DNA of 13,958 nt from an uncultured Eubacteriales bacterium (lineage in GTDB: Bacteria > Bacillota > Clostridia > Christensenellales > CAG-917). The translations under genes were made by a program, and so were the position numbers. The DNA is taken from positions 1 to 13,958 of the forward strand of contig USEV01000006.1 of NCBI GenBank assembly GCA_900553825.1, in the 5' to 3' direction. The notes beneath the pieces are model-generated. The model made no database searches. It worked only from the letters and a program-made list of their open reading frames with translations, and was not told the origin of the DNA. This document shows, in pieces, positions 1 to 10,495 of this stretch; position 1 is the first letter of the stretch, and every line of letters starts with the position of its first letter.

Positions 1-2187
<2,187 letters not shown>

Positions 2188-2197
2188 GGAGGTCTAT

Positions 2198-5100
2198 ATG
2201 TACGAGCTCAGCAACTTCGACGCAATACAAATCGGCATTGCCTCTCCCGAGAAGATCAGAGAATGGTCTTACGGCGAGGTCACCAAGCCCGAAACCATAA
2301 ACTACCGCACACAAAAACCCGAGCGTGACGGTCTTTTCTGCGAAAAGATTTTCGGGCCCACCCGCGACTGGGAGTGCCATTGTGGAAGGTATAAGAGGAT
2401 ACGCTACAAGGGCGTCATCTGCGAGAAATGCGGTGTCGAGGTCACAAAGTCCAAGGTGCGCCGCGAGAGAATGGGGCACATCGAACTTGCGACCCCCGTC
2501 TCCCACATCTGGTATTTCCGCGGAGTGCCTTCCCGCATAAGCATGCTGCTTGACATCTCCCCCAAGGACCTCGAGCAGGTGCTTTACTTCGTGTCCTTCA
2601 TCGTCCTCGACCCCGGCATCGTGACGGGCATCTCCAAGAAAGAGGTCATCAACGACGCCAGATACCGCGAGCTCCTCGAAACCTATGACGCAAAGGATTT
2701 CCGCGTCGGCATGGGTGCGGAGGCAATCAAGGAACTCCTCATGGAGATCGACCTCGAAAAGGACAGTGCGGAACTCAAGGGCATCATCGCCAACAGCACG
2801 GGTCAGAAGAGACTGCGTGCCGTCAAGAGGCTGGAAATCGTCGAGGCGTTCAGAAAGAGCGGCAACCGTCCCGAATGGATGATTCTGGATGTGCTGCCCG
2901 TCCTTCCCCCCGAACTGCGCCCCATGGTGCAGCTCGACGGCGGCAGGTTCGCCACCTCCGACCTCAACGACCTCTACCGCAGGGTCATCAACCGCAACAA
3001 CCGCCTCAAGAAGCTCAAAGAGCTCGGCGCGCCCGACATCATCGTCCGCAACGAGAAGCGTATGCTCCAGGAAGCCGTCGACGCACTCATCGACAACGGC
3101 AGGAGGGGCAAGGCGGTCAGCGGCCCCGGCAACAGGGAGCTCAAATCCCTCTCCGGTATGCTGCGCGGCAAGCAGGGCAGATTCCGTCAGAACCTGCTCG
3201 GCAAACGCGTGGACTATTCCGGCCGTTCCGTCATCGTCGTCGGACCCGAACTCAAGCTTTATCAGTGCGGTTTGCCCAAAGAAATGGCACTTGAGCTGTT
3301 CAAGCCCTTCATCATGAAGAAGCTCGTCGAGCAGAACCTCTGCCACAACATCAAGACCGCAAAGAGGTTTGTCGACACCGGCAAGAACCAGGTGTGGGAC
3401 ATCCTCGAGGAGATAATCAAGGACCACCCCGTCCTCTTGAACCGCGCTCCCACGCTGCACAGGCTGGGCATCCAGGCGTTTGAGCCCGTCCTCGTCGAGG
3501 GCAGGGCAATCAAGCTCCACCCCCTCGCCTGCGGCGCGTTCAACGCGGACTTCGACGGCGACCAGATGGCTGTCCATGTGCCCCTTTCCATAGAGTCGCA
3601 GGTTGAGGCGCGCATACTCATGCTGTGCACCAACAACATCCTCAAGCTCTCGGACGGCAAGCCTATCGTTTCGCCCACGCAGGACATGGTCATCGGCTCC
3701 TATTACCTCACCATCATCCGCCCCGGCGACAAGGGCGAAGGCAAGTTCTTCAGCTCCTTCGACGAGGCAGTCATGGCGTATCAGGACGGCGACATCTCCC
3801 TGCAATCGCTCGTCTACATCCGCACCCCCTACACCGCGGAAGACGGCACCGAAAAGACGAAGCTCCTGCACACCACGGTCGGTCGTTGCATTTTCAACTC
3901 CAACCTCCCGCAGGATCTGCAGTTCGTCAACCGCCGCAACCCCAAGAATGCCGGCATCCTCGAAATCGACGGCATCCTCGGCATCGGCGCGACGATGGAC
4001 AACAGACAGTTCAGCGAGCTCGCAAAGACTCTGCGCGGCAACAACATCACCGCGGCGGAGCGTGACATGGCGCGCGCAATCCTGCGCAACCCCGATCTCG
4101 CCGACGCTAAGATCGATTCCATAGCCGAAGCAATCAATTCCTCCGACGCCGATGTGGACGGAGGCGAGGTCCGCGAAAAGACGGAGCTTCGCAAGAAGAT
4201 CCTCAAGATCCTCGGCGAAAAGGCGATGGCTATCGGCAAGAAGCAACTGTCCCTCATCGTCGACAACTGCTTCAAGTATCACGGCGCGACCGAGACCGCT
4301 GCCGTCCTCGACAAGATCAAGGCGCTCGGCTACAAGTATTCCACCATCGGCGCAATCACGGCGAGCGTGTTCGATATGCACATCCCCGGCGCAAAGAAGG
4401 AGATCATTGCCGACGCAGAGCAGAAGGTCATCAACATCGAGCGCAACTTCGCCCGCGGTATCGTCACGGACGAGGAGCGTTATCAGACCGTCGTCAAAAT
4501 CTGGAAAGAGGCCTCCGACAAGGTCGAGAAAGAGCTGGTCAAAGGTCTTGACGACTTCAACCCCATCTGGATGATGGCGAACTCCGGCGCGCGCGGCAAC
4601 ATGGGTCAGATCAGACAGCTCGCAGGTATGCGCGGCCTCATGGCGGACCCCTCCGGCCGTACGATCGAGCTCCCCGTCAGGGCGTCGTTCCGCGAAGGGC
4701 TTTCCGTTCTGGAGTACTTCATCTCCTCCCACGGCGGAAGAAAAGGTCTTGCCGACACCGCACTCAAGACGGCGGACTCCGGCTACCTCACCAGGCGTCT
4801 TGTCGATGTGTCGCACTCCGTCATCGTGCGCGAGCAGGACTGCGGCGACAGCAAGGGCGTCGAAGTGACCGCCATCCGCGACGGCAAGAGCGAGATCGAA
4901 TCCCTCTCCGACCGCATCGCGGGCAGGTTCACCATCGACCCCATCGTGCATCCCGAAACCGGCGAAATCATCGTCGAAGCGGACAGCATGATCACCACCG
5001 ACCAGGCAAAGGAAATCGAGGCGGCGGGCATCGAGAAGGTGCTCATCCGTTCCGTCCTCACCTGCAAGACCAGGAACGGCGTCTGCGCAAAGTGCTACGG

Positions 5101-5992
5101 CAAGAACATGGCAAGCGGCAACCCCGTCAAACTGGGTGAAGCGGTCGGCATCATAGCGGCACAATCCATCGGCGAACCCGGCACGCAGCTCACGATGAGA
5201 ACATTCCACACGGGCGGCGTCGCAACGGGCGACGACATCACACAGGGTCTGCCCCGCGTCGAAGAGCTTTTCGAGGCGAGGAAGCCGAAGGGCGAAGCGG
5301 TCATCACCGAGAACGACGGCTTTGTCCACATCGGCGAGGGCAACCGCGAAATCAGCGTCACGGGCAAGGACGGCGAGAAGCGGGATTACGCAATTCCCTT
5401 CGGTGCCAAGCTCCGCGTGGAAGAGGGCGACGCAGTCGAAGCGGGCGACCCGCTCACCGCAGGCTCCATCAACCCGCAGGATATGCTCCGCGCAAAGGGC
5501 GTCAAGGGCGTGCAGGAATACCTCACCAAGGAAGTGCAGTCCGCCTACCGTCTCTCCGGCGTCGAAATCAACGACAAGCACATCGAAGTCATCGTCCGTC
5601 AGATGCTCCGCAAGGTCAGGATCGAAAATCAGGGCGACACTTCCATGCTTCCAGGCTCCCTCGTCGACATCTTCACCTACGAGGACGAGAACGAAAAGGC
5701 GCTGGAAAACGGCGGCGTGCCCGCGAGTGCCAAGCGCACCCTGCTCGGCATCACCAAGACCGCGCTCGCAACCGAATCCTTCCTCTCCGCGGCGTCCTTC
5801 CAGGAGACCGCAAGAGTGCTCACCGAGGCGGCGATCAAGAACAAGGTCGACCCGCTCATCGGTCTGAAGGAAAATGTCATCATAGGCAAGCTCATCCCCG
5901 CAGGCACCGGCATGAAGATCTACAAGAACATCTCCACCGTGCCTGCCGAGACCGGCAACGGGGATTCCGGCGCTGCCAACGAAATGATCTGA
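2198..5992 (+). CDS. rpoC: DNA-directed RNA polymerase subunit beta'
   Basis: This is the catalytic beta' subunit of RNA polymerase, 1264 residues and complete. The N-terminal zinc ribbon has C60, C62, C75 and C78. The catalytic loop NADFDGDQM spans residues 449-457, so the Mg2+-binding aspartates are D451, D453 and D455. The bridge-helix and trigger-loop region ([16 protein letters not shown], then [20 protein letters not shown]) covers roughly residues 790-870. The second zinc site has C882, C956, C963 and C966. The C-terminus carries the conserved [19 protein letters not shown] block. The large insertion seen in the trigger loop of proteobacteria is missing, as in Bacillota. The ATG start is set by AGGAGG at 2187-2192, 5 bases upstream. 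It is cotranscribed with rpoB, and metK starts 16 bases after its last base. Part of the gene, 2198-5581, uses no TTA, CTA or TCA codon. Confidence 0.98.
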   Translation: MYELSNFDAIQIGIASPEKIREWSYGEVTKPETINYRTQKPERDGLFCEKIFGPTRDWECHCGRYKRIRYKGVICEKCGVEVTKSKVRRERMGHIELATPVSHIWYFRGVPSRISMLLDISPKDLEQVLYFVSFIVLDPGIVTGISKKEVINDARYRELLETYDAKDFRVGMGAEAIKELLMEIDLEKDSAELKGIIANSTGQKRLRAVKRLEIVEAFRKSGNRPEWMILDVLPVLPPELRPMVQLDGGRFATSDLNDLYRRVINRNNRLKKLKELGAPDIIVRNEKRMLQEAVDALIDNGRRGKAVSGPGNRELKSLSGMLRGKQGRFRQNLLGKRVDYSGRSVIVVGPELKLYQCGLPKEMALELFKPFIMKKLVEQNLCHNIKTAKRFVDTGKNQVWDILEEIIKDHPVLLNRAPTLHRLGIQAFEPVLVEGRAIKLHPLACGAFNADFDGDQMAVHVPLSIESQVEARILMLCTNNILKLSDGKPIVSPTQDMVIGSYYLTIIRPGDKGEGKFFSSFDEAVMAYQDGDISLQSLVYIRTPYTAEDGTEKTKLLHTTVGRCIFNSNLPQDLQFVNRRNPKNAGILEIDGILGIGATMDNRQFSELAKTLRGNNITAAERDMARAILRNPDLADAKIDSIAEAINSSDADVDGGEVREKTELRKKILKILGEKAMAIGKKQLSLIVDNCFKYHGATETAAVLDKIKALGYKYSTIGAITASVFDMHIPGAKKEIIADAEQKVINIERNFARGIVTDEERYQTVVKIWKEASDKVEKELVKGLDDFNPIWMMANSGARGNMGQIRQLAGMRGLMADPSGRTIELPVRASFREGLSVLEYFISSHGGRKGLADTALKTADSGYLTRRLVDVSHSVIVREQDCGDSKGVEVTAIRDGKSEIESLSDRIAGRFTIDPIVHPETGEIIVEADSMITTDQAKEIEAAGIEKVLIRSVLTCKTRNGVCAKCYGKNMASGNPVKLGEAVGIIAAQSIGEPGTQLTMRTFHTGGVATGDDITQGLPRVEELFEARKPKGEAVITENDGFVHIGEGNREISVTGKDGEKRDYAIPFGAKLRVEEGDAVEAGDPLTAGSINPQDMLRAKGVKGVQEYLTKEVQSAYRLSGVEINDKHIEVIVRQMLRKVRIENQGDTSMLPGSLVDIFTYEDENEKALENGGVPASAKRTLLGITKTALATESFLSAASFQETARVLTEAAIKNKVDPLIGLKENVIIGKLIPAGTGMKIYKNISTVPAETGNGDSGAANEMI

Positions 5993-5995
5993 TAT

Positions 5996-6000
5996 GGTGA
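5996..6000 (+). promoter_or_regulatory. metK ribosome binding site (decides the start)
   Basis: GGTGA lies 8 bases upstream of the ATG at 6009. The earlier in-frame ATG at 5994 has no purine-rich Shine-Dalgarno before it. The protein from 6009 ([18 protein letters not shown]) matches the usual MetK N-terminus, where FTSES comes about 5 residues after the initiator. Confidence 0.5.
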
Positions 6001-6008
6001 AAAAACAA

Positions 6009-7190
6009 ATGGAAAAGACCTACTTCACTTCCGAAAGCGTGACGGAAGGGCATCCCGATAAGGTGTGCGACCAGATTGCGGACGCGGTGCTCGACGACAT
6101 AATCGCCGCCGACCCCTCCGCGCGCGTCGCCGTCGAGGTATGCGCCACGACCGGGCTTGTCATGGTGTTCGGCGAGGTGAGCTCGACTCACACTCCCAAT
6201 GTCCGCGACATAGTGCGCGATGTGGTGAAGGATGTGGGTTACGACGACGGCGCGATGGGCTTCGATTACAGGACCTGTTCCGTCATCTCCGCGCTCAACG
6301 AGCAGTCTCCCGACATCGCTCGCGGAGTGGACGAGGCGTCGGATTATGTCGGGTGCGACGAGAGCGACAAGCTCGGCGCGGGCGACCAGGGCATGATGTT
6401 CGGTTGCGCGACGGACGAGACTCCCGAGCTCATGCCGTTGCCCATAGTGCTTGCTCACGCGCTCACCCGCAGGCTTTCCGCGGCGAGAAAGAGCGGGGAA
6501 ATCCCCTGGCTCCGTCCCGACGGAAAGGCGCAGGTCACCGTCGAATACCGCGACGGCGTGCCCGCGAGAGTGGATGTCGTGGTGCTTTCGGCACAACACG
6601 CCGACACCGTTTCCCAGCAGGAGCTGGAGAGTGTGCTCACCGAAAAGGTCATCAAAAAAGCCATTCCCGCCAAGTGGCTGGACGGCGACACCAAGATGTA
6701 TATCAACCCGACGGGCAGGTTCGTCATCGGCGGACCCGCCGGCGACAGCGGCGTGACGGGCAGAAAAATCATCGTGGACACCTACGGCGGCTATTGCCCG
6801 CACGGCGGCGGCGCACTCTCGGGCAAGGACCCCACGAAGGTGGACAGGAGCGGGCTTTACATGGCGCGTTACATAGCCAAGAACCTCGTCGCGGCAGGCG
6901 TCGCGCACAGGGTAGAGCTGCAGGTTGCATACGCAATCGGCAGGGCGCGTCCCGTCTCCGTCAATGTCAACACCTTCGGCACGGGCATCACCTCCGACGA
7001 TGTGGTGGAAAAGATCGTCAAAGAGGTGTTCGACCTGCGTCCGGGTGCAATCATACGCCAGCTCAGGCTTGACAGACCCATCTACCGCGCAAGCGCCAAC
7101 TACGGCCACCTCGGGCGAAACGAATTCCCGTGGGAGAAGACCGACAAGGTCGATGCGGTAAAACGGGCACTCGAGAAATTCACAATCTGA
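6009..7190 (+). CDS. metK: S-adenosylmethionine synthetase (methionine adenosyltransferase)
   Basis: This cytosolic enzyme makes S-adenosylmethionine from methionine and ATP, releasing phosphate and diphosphate; SAM is the main methyl donor. From the ATG at 6009 it has 393 residues, a normal family length. The signatures are intact: [13 protein letters not shown] near the N-terminus (H15 and D17 match the ATP/Mg residues H14 and D16 of E. coli), [10 protein letters not shown] with D126, the glycine-rich [13 protein letters not shown] from G241, and [18 protein letters not shown] longer form starting at ATG 5994 would add MVKKQ. That form is less likely because 6009 fits both the ribosome binding site and the family N-terminus. 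The gene begins 16 bases after the rpoC stop, leaving no room for the SAM riboswitch that often precedes metK in Bacillota. Expression therefore probably depends on the rpoBC operon, unless a promoter lies inside rpoC. A terminator follows. Confidence 0.97.
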   Translation: MEKTYFTSESVTEGHPDKVCDQIADAVLDDIIAADPSARVAVEVCATTGLVMVFGEVSSTHTPNVRDIVRDVVKDVGYDDGAMGFDYRTCSVISALNEQSPDIARGVDEASDYVGCDESDKLGAGDQGMMFGCATDETPELMPLPIVLAHALTRRLSAARKSGEIPWLRPDGKAQVTVEYRDGVPARVDVVVLSAQHADTVSQQELESVLTEKVIKKAIPAKWLDGDTKMYINPTGRFVIGGPAGDSGVTGRKIIVDTYGGYCPHGGGALSGKDPTKVDRSGLYMARYIAKNLVAAGVAHRVELQVAYAIGRARPVSVNVNTFGTGITSDDVVEKIVKEVFDLRPGAIIRQLRLDRPIYRASANYGHLGRNEFPWEKTDKVDAVKRALEKFTI

Positions 7191-7198
7191 CACAAAGG

Positions 7199-7228
7199 AA
7201 AAAGCAAGGACCGCCTTGCTTTTTCTTT
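7199..7228 (+). terminator. Rho-independent terminator after metK
   Basis: A perfect 11-bp inverted repeat pairs 7199-7209 (AAAAAGCAAGG) with 7214-7224 (CCTTGCTTTTT) around a 4-base ACCG loop. The core stem GCAAGG/CCTTGC is followed by a run rich in T (TTTTTCTTTC). It begins 8 bases past the metK stop and likely ends the rpoB-rpoC-metK transcript. The A run before the stem could also make it work for antisense transcripts. Confidence 0.85.
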
Positions 7229-7262
7229 CGAGCGGCGCACGGCACGCTCGCGGCAACCGTAT

Positions 7263-9479
7263 ATGGAACTCAAAGGCGAAGTCAGGAATGTCATCTTCCG
7301 CAGCGAAGAAACGGGTTACACCGTCCTCGACCTGAAATGCGAGGACGGCGCGTTCACCGTTGTCGGCACAATGCCCCCCGTGAGCGAGGGGCAGACTTTG
7401 CGCGTGGAAGGGGATTTCAGGACGCGGAGCATGTACGGCAGACAGTTCACCGCCGACAAGGTGTATGTCAGCGCGCCCTCGCGGCTTGACGGCATAGTCA
7501 AATTCCTGAGCAGCGGGCTCATCCGCGGCATGGGTCCCGCGACGGCGGCGGCGGTGGTGGACTACCACGGAGTGGGCGCCCTCGAGGCGATGAAGTATCC
7601 CATCGAGATTGCAAAAGTCAAGGGCATATCCCTGAAGCGCGCCACCGAATTTTGCCTGGAATACTCCAAATTGCAGAAGATGCAGTCCGCGGTGATGTTT
7701 TTGCAGGAGCTCGGCATCACCGTCAACCTCGCCCTCAAAATCTACCGCGTGTACGGCGACCTCACCGCGGAAAAGGTGAAGAAGAACCCGTATTCGCTCG
7801 TCGACGATGTGGACGGAATCGGCTTCCAGACGGCGGACAGAATCGCGGGGGAGCTCGGCATTTCCAAGGACAGCGACTACAGAATCTGCGCCGCGGTGAC
7901 CTATGTCCTGAAAGAGGCGTCCCTGCGCGGCGGGCACAACTATTTGCCCGAAAACGAACTTGTTTCGGCTGCAATCGGCATTTTAAGGTCGGATATTGAC
8001 GAATCGGAGCGCAGAGTGCGCGACAACATCGAGGACATGGTGTTGCTCGGCGACCTCGTGCGATACGACACGGGCGAGCATGTCGCAATCCTCACCCGCG
8101 CGAGCTACAACACCGAAAAGAGCATCGCCAGGCGGCTCATGCGCCTGCAGGCCGAGGCGGCGGATTTCAGGGTGAATACGGACTACGAGGTGTCCCTCTT
8201 CGAAAAGGAGGCGGGCATAACTCTGCACCCCAACCAGGTGGAGGCGGTGCGTGCCGCAATCGAAAACGGCGTGCAGATAGTGACGGGCGGACCCGGCACC
8301 GGAAAGACTACCATAGTCAAGTGCATCATGCACATATTCGGCAATCTCGGGCAGAAGGTCGCCCTGTGCGCCCCCACGGGCAGGGCGGCAAAGAGGCTGT
8401 CCGCCGCGACGGGCGAGGAGGCAAAGACAATCCACAGGTTGCTCGACCTCGACTGGAAGGACGGCGGCGGAAGGTTCGCCTACAACGAGGACAGACGCCT
8501 GCCTCTCGATGTGCTCATCGTGGACGAGGTGAGCATGGTGGACGAATTCGTCTTCAACGCCATGCTCAAAGCCATGGAGCGCGGCAGCAGGCTGGGGCTC
8601 GTGGGCGACAAGGACCAGCTCGCCTCCGTCGGAGCGGGCAATGTGCTCAGCGACCTCATCAAGTGCGGCAGGTTCCCCGTCAGCGAGCTCACGCAGATTT
8701 ACAGGCAGTCCGAGGACAGCAAAATCGTGGTCAACGCTCACCGCATCAACCGCGGCGAGATGCCCGAGCTCGACAACAAGAGCAAGGACTTTTTCTTCGA
8801 GGAGCGCGACGACGCGGAGTCCATAGCGCGCACGGCGGCGGAGCTTGTCACCAAGCGTCTGCCCAAGTATCTCGGCGTTTCGCCCATGGAAATTCAGTTG
8901 CTTTGTCCCATGAAGAGGGGGAGCGCGGGCACAGTCAATCTCAACAGGATTCTGCAGGCGGCGCTCAACCCGCCCTCGCCCGTCAAGCGCGAGGCGAAGC
9001 AGGGCGACACCCTCTTCCGCGAGGGCGACAAGGTCATGCAGACCCAGAACAATTACCAGCAGGAATGGGTGCAGACCGTGGGCACGCGGGTGGAGCGCGG
9101 CACGGGCGTCTTCAACGGCGACATCGGCATCATAGAAGCGATAAATCCGCAAATCATGCAGTTTACCGTGCGGTTTGATGACGATAAAGTGGCGGTTTAT
9201 CAATATTCCGACATAGAACAGCTCGCGCTCGCATACGCTGTCACCATACATAAATCGCAGGGTTGCGAGTTCGACGCGGTGGTCATCGCGCTCGACGCGA
9301 ACTATATGTTGCAGACCCGCAACCTCCTCTATACGGCGGTCACCCGCGCGAAGAAGCTGGTGGTGATTGCGGGCGCGAAAAAGACCGTGGCGAAGATGAT
9401 AAGAAACAACGAGACCGCGCGGCGTTACTCACTGCTCATCAACCTCATCGAGGAGGAGTACGCGAGGGAGGTTTTCTGA
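7263..9479 (+). CDS. recD2: RecD2-family ATP-dependent 5'-3' DNA helicase (YrrC-like)
   Basis: RecD2 is a superfamily 1B helicase found in bacteria that do not pair RecD with RecBC; it has been tied to replication-fork maintenance and DNA repair. The 738 residues have the family layout. The N-terminal OB-like segment begins MELKGEVRNVIFRSEETGYTVL, trimmed here to its key words ELKGEV and EETGYTVL. Helix-hairpin-helix-like repeats follow at about residues 75-200. The Walker A motif is GGPGTGKTT (K348), Walker B is VDEVS (D421, E422), GDKDQL lies at 448-453, LTQIYRQ follows, and the UvrD_C_2-type motifs are TIHKSQG (661-667) and YTAVTRAKK with R695 as the likely arginine finger. The start fits the family N-terminus, yet no Shine-Dalgarno precedes it. 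The stop codon overlaps the comF start, so the two are translationally coupled. Identity is firm; the exact cellular role here is inferred. Confidence 0.95.
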   Translation: MELKGEVRNVIFRSEETGYTVLDLKCEDGAFTVVGTMPPVSEGQTLRVEGDFRTRSMYGRQFTADKVYVSAPSRLDGIVKFLSSGLIRGMGPATAAAVVDYHGVGALEAMKYPIEIAKVKGISLKRATEFCLEYSKLQKMQSAVMFLQELGITVNLALKIYRVYGDLTAEKVKKNPYSLVDDVDGIGFQTADRIAGELGISKDSDYRICAAVTYVLKEASLRGGHNYLPENELVSAAIGILRSDIDESERRVRDNIEDMVLLGDLVRYDTGEHVAILTRASYNTEKSIARRLMRLQAEAADFRVNTDYEVSLFEKEAGITLHPNQVEAVRAAIENGVQIVTGGPGTGKTTIVKCIMHIFGNLGQKVALCAPTGRAAKRLSAATGEEAKTIHRLLDLDWKDGGGRFAYNEDRRLPLDVLIVDEVSMVDEFVFNAMLKAMERGSRLGLVGDKDQLASVGAGNVLSDLIKCGRFPVSELTQIYRQSEDSKIVVNAHRINRGEMPELDNKSKDFFFEERDDAESIARTAAELVTKRLPKYLGVSPMEIQLLCPMKRGSAGTVNLNRILQAALNPPSPVKREAKQGDTLFREGDKVMQTQNNYQQEWVQTVGTRVERGTGVFNGDIGIIEAINPQIMQFTVRFDDDKVAVYQYSDIEQLALAYAVTIHKSQGCEFDAVVIALDANYMLQTRNLLYTAVTRAKKLVVIAGAKKTVAKMIRNNETARRYSLLINLIEEEYAREVF
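9465..9471 (+). promoter_or_regulatory. comF ribosome binding site inside the end of recD2
   Basis: AGGGAGG lies 7 bases before the comF ATG at 9479 and sits within the last codons of recD2. It supports the TGATG stop/start overlap as the true comF start, rather than the upstream open frame that reaches back to 9263. Confidence 0.7.
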
Positions 9480-10303
9480 TGTCGGCGCGCGCCGGGCAGG
9501 GCAAAGGCGGGACGGTCGCCGCGGGCGAGAGATTGCTGCGGGTCGTCAAAGCCGCGTTCGGCGGGTTGCGGGACGCCGTCTATCCCGAGAGGGTGACCTG
9601 CGACATCTGCGAGGCGGAGCTCGTCGGCGACACCCGATACGCCCTCTGCGCCGAGTGCACGGAAAGGATGCCCTTTGTCGAGGGGCACATCTGCCTCGGG
9701 TGCGGAGTGCCGATGAGCGACGAGGCGGAATATTGTCTGCGCTGTCAGCACCGTTCCGGCGCGGTGCGGCAGAACCGCTCGCCGCTTGTCTATAAGGGGC
9801 TTGCCAGGCAGGCGGTGCAGATGCTCAAATTCGGAGGCAGGCTGTATCTTGCAAAGACCCTCGGCGCGATGATGTGCGACGCGCACCTGAAATCGGGTGA
9901 GGAGGCGGAAATCCTCGTCCCCGTGCCCATGACGGAGAGCGAGATGAAACGCCGCGGATTCAACCAGGCGGAACTTCTCGCCCGCGAAGTCGGCAGGAGG
10001 CTGAACATTCCCGTCCTTCCCGCGCTCGTCAAGACCAGGGAAACGGCACCGCAAAAGGAGCTCACGGGCAAAGAGAGGGAGGAAAACCTCAAAGGGTGTT
10101 TCGCCGTGGCGTACGGCGAGTACATAGCGGGCAGAAAGATAATGCTCATCGACGATGTCTATACCACGGGTGCGACCGCGGACGAGTGTGCCCGCACTCT
10201 GCTCGGGGCAAAGGCGAGGCAGGTGGGCGTGCTGACCGCGGCGGTGACGGAATACAGGTTGCCCACTGAACCGCCCACCCGCACGGAGGGTGCGGAGGGG
10301 TGA
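9479..10303 (+). CDS. comF: ComF family protein (ComFC-type double zinc ribbon phosphoribosyltransferase-like)
   Basis: ComFC-type proteins are needed for natural transformation in several bacteria and act on the cytosolic side during uptake of single-stranded DNA; the exact chemistry is not settled. The protein has 274 residues. Residues 41-89 form a double zinc ribbon with four CxxC pairs: C41/C44, C57/C60, C72/C75 and C86/C89. The second half is a type I phosphoribosyltransferase fold. It shows the family block KRRGFNQAELLARE (157-170) and the PRPP-binding loop IMLIDDVYTTGAT (221-233), with acidic pair D225-D226. All key residues are intact, so it should be functional. The start at 9479 overlaps the recD2 stop and has a good ribosome binding site. 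An open frame reaching back to 9263 overlaps recD2 and is not the start. The helicase ComFA that often precedes comFC is not here; RecD2 takes that position. Confidence 0.93.
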   Translation: MSARAGQGKGGTVAAGERLLRVVKAAFGGLRDAVYPERVTCDICEAELVGDTRYALCAECTERMPFVEGHICLGCGVPMSDEAEYCLRCQHRSGAVRQNRSPLVYKGLARQAVQMLKFGGRLYLAKTLGAMMCDAHLKSGEEAEILVPVPMTESEMKRRGFNQAELLAREVGRRLNIPVLPALVKTRETAPQKELTGKEREENLKGCFAVAYGEYIAGRKIMLIDDVYTTGATADECARTLLGAKARQVGVLTAAVTEYRLPTEPPTRTEGAEG

Positions 10304-10354
10304 AAGAGCCCTGTCCCGAGCCCGACGGCGAGGGGAACAATAGGCGCAAAATTA

Positions 10355-10383
10355 TTGCCATTTTAAGGAAATGGCTTTATCAT
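10355..10383 (+). promoter_or_regulatory. Candidate sigma-A promoter for secA-prfB
   Basis: A -35 element TTGCCA (10355-10360) and a -10 element TATCAT (10378-10383) each match the consensus at 5 of 6 bases and are separated by the ideal 17 bases. The site lies in a local A+T-rich island within the 192-base gap between comF and secA, in a window that is otherwise G+C-rich. Transcription would start near 10390, giving a leader of about 106 bases. This is inferred from sequence only. Confidence 0.65.
10357..10375 (+). repeat. Inverted repeat in the secA promoter spacer (possible operator or weak comF terminator)
   Basis: Perfect 7-base arms, GCCATTT (10357-10363) and AAATGGC (10369-10375), flank the 5-base centre TAAGG. 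The left arm overlaps the -35 element by four bases and the right arm ends two bases before the -10 element. As DNA it is placed like a repressor operator. As RNA it is a short hairpin followed by CTTTATC that could weakly end the recD2-comF transcript. The sequence does not decide between these. Confidence 0.55.
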
Positions 10384-10425
10384 GTAGGTTATACGGCGCG
10401 GTGCGCGCGCGTGTCGCGTGCGAGT

Positions 10426-10483
10426 CGGGCGCCCGGATGCAAAGGCAATCCGCAATGCGGGCGCGAATGCGGGCGCAAGCCCG
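10426..10483 (+). promoter_or_regulatory. Structured 5' leader of secA with competing hairpins
   Basis: The leader holds the palindrome CGGGCGCCCG (10426-10435), a possible 5-bp stem CGGAT/ATCCG (10434-10438 with 10448-10452), and a perfect hairpin CGGGC-GCAA-GCCCG (10470-10483) with a GNRA-type tetraloop. That hairpin directly abuts the secA ribosome binding site. The segment CGGGC occurs three times (10426, 10458, 10470) and its complement GCCCG twice (10431, 10479), so several pairings exclude one another. No known riboswitch class was recognised. Confidence 0.4.
10454..10477 (+). repeat. Tandem 12-base repeat in the secA leader
   Basis: Two adjacent 12-base units, AATGCGGGCGCG (10454-10465) and AATGCGGGCGCA (10466-10477), match at 11 of 12 positions. 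The second copy supplies the left arm and part of the loop of the hairpin at 10470-10483. A local duplication is the simplest origin. Confidence 0.8.
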
Positions 10484-10492
10484 AAAGGAAAG
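10484..10492 (+). promoter_or_regulatory. secA ribosome binding site (decides the start)
   Basis: AAAGGAAAG, with GGA at 10487-10489, sits about 6 bases before the ATG at 10496. It supports this start over an in-frame GTG at 10418, which would add 26 residues unlike any SecA and has no ribosome binding site. Protein from 10496 begins MAWIFNENERKLHKI, which fits the family N-terminus. Confidence 0.75.
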
Positions 10493-10495
10493 AAA

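Noticed and set aside
5994..6008. Earlier metK start at 5994
   Set aside because: It adds MVKKQ before the normal family N-terminus and has no Shine-Dalgarno. It remains possible through coupling to the rpoC stop two bases before, but 6009 is the better choice.
9263..9478. Upstream extension of the comF frame into recD2
   Set aside because: It lies wholly within the helicase coding region in another frame; the ATG at 9479 has its own ribosome binding site and starts a protein of family length.
10418..10495. Upstream GTG start that would extend SecA by 26 residues
   Set aside because: No ribosome binding site precedes it, the extra residues come from the leader repeat and hairpin region, and the ATG at 10496 has a good ribosome binding site and the normal SecA N-terminus.
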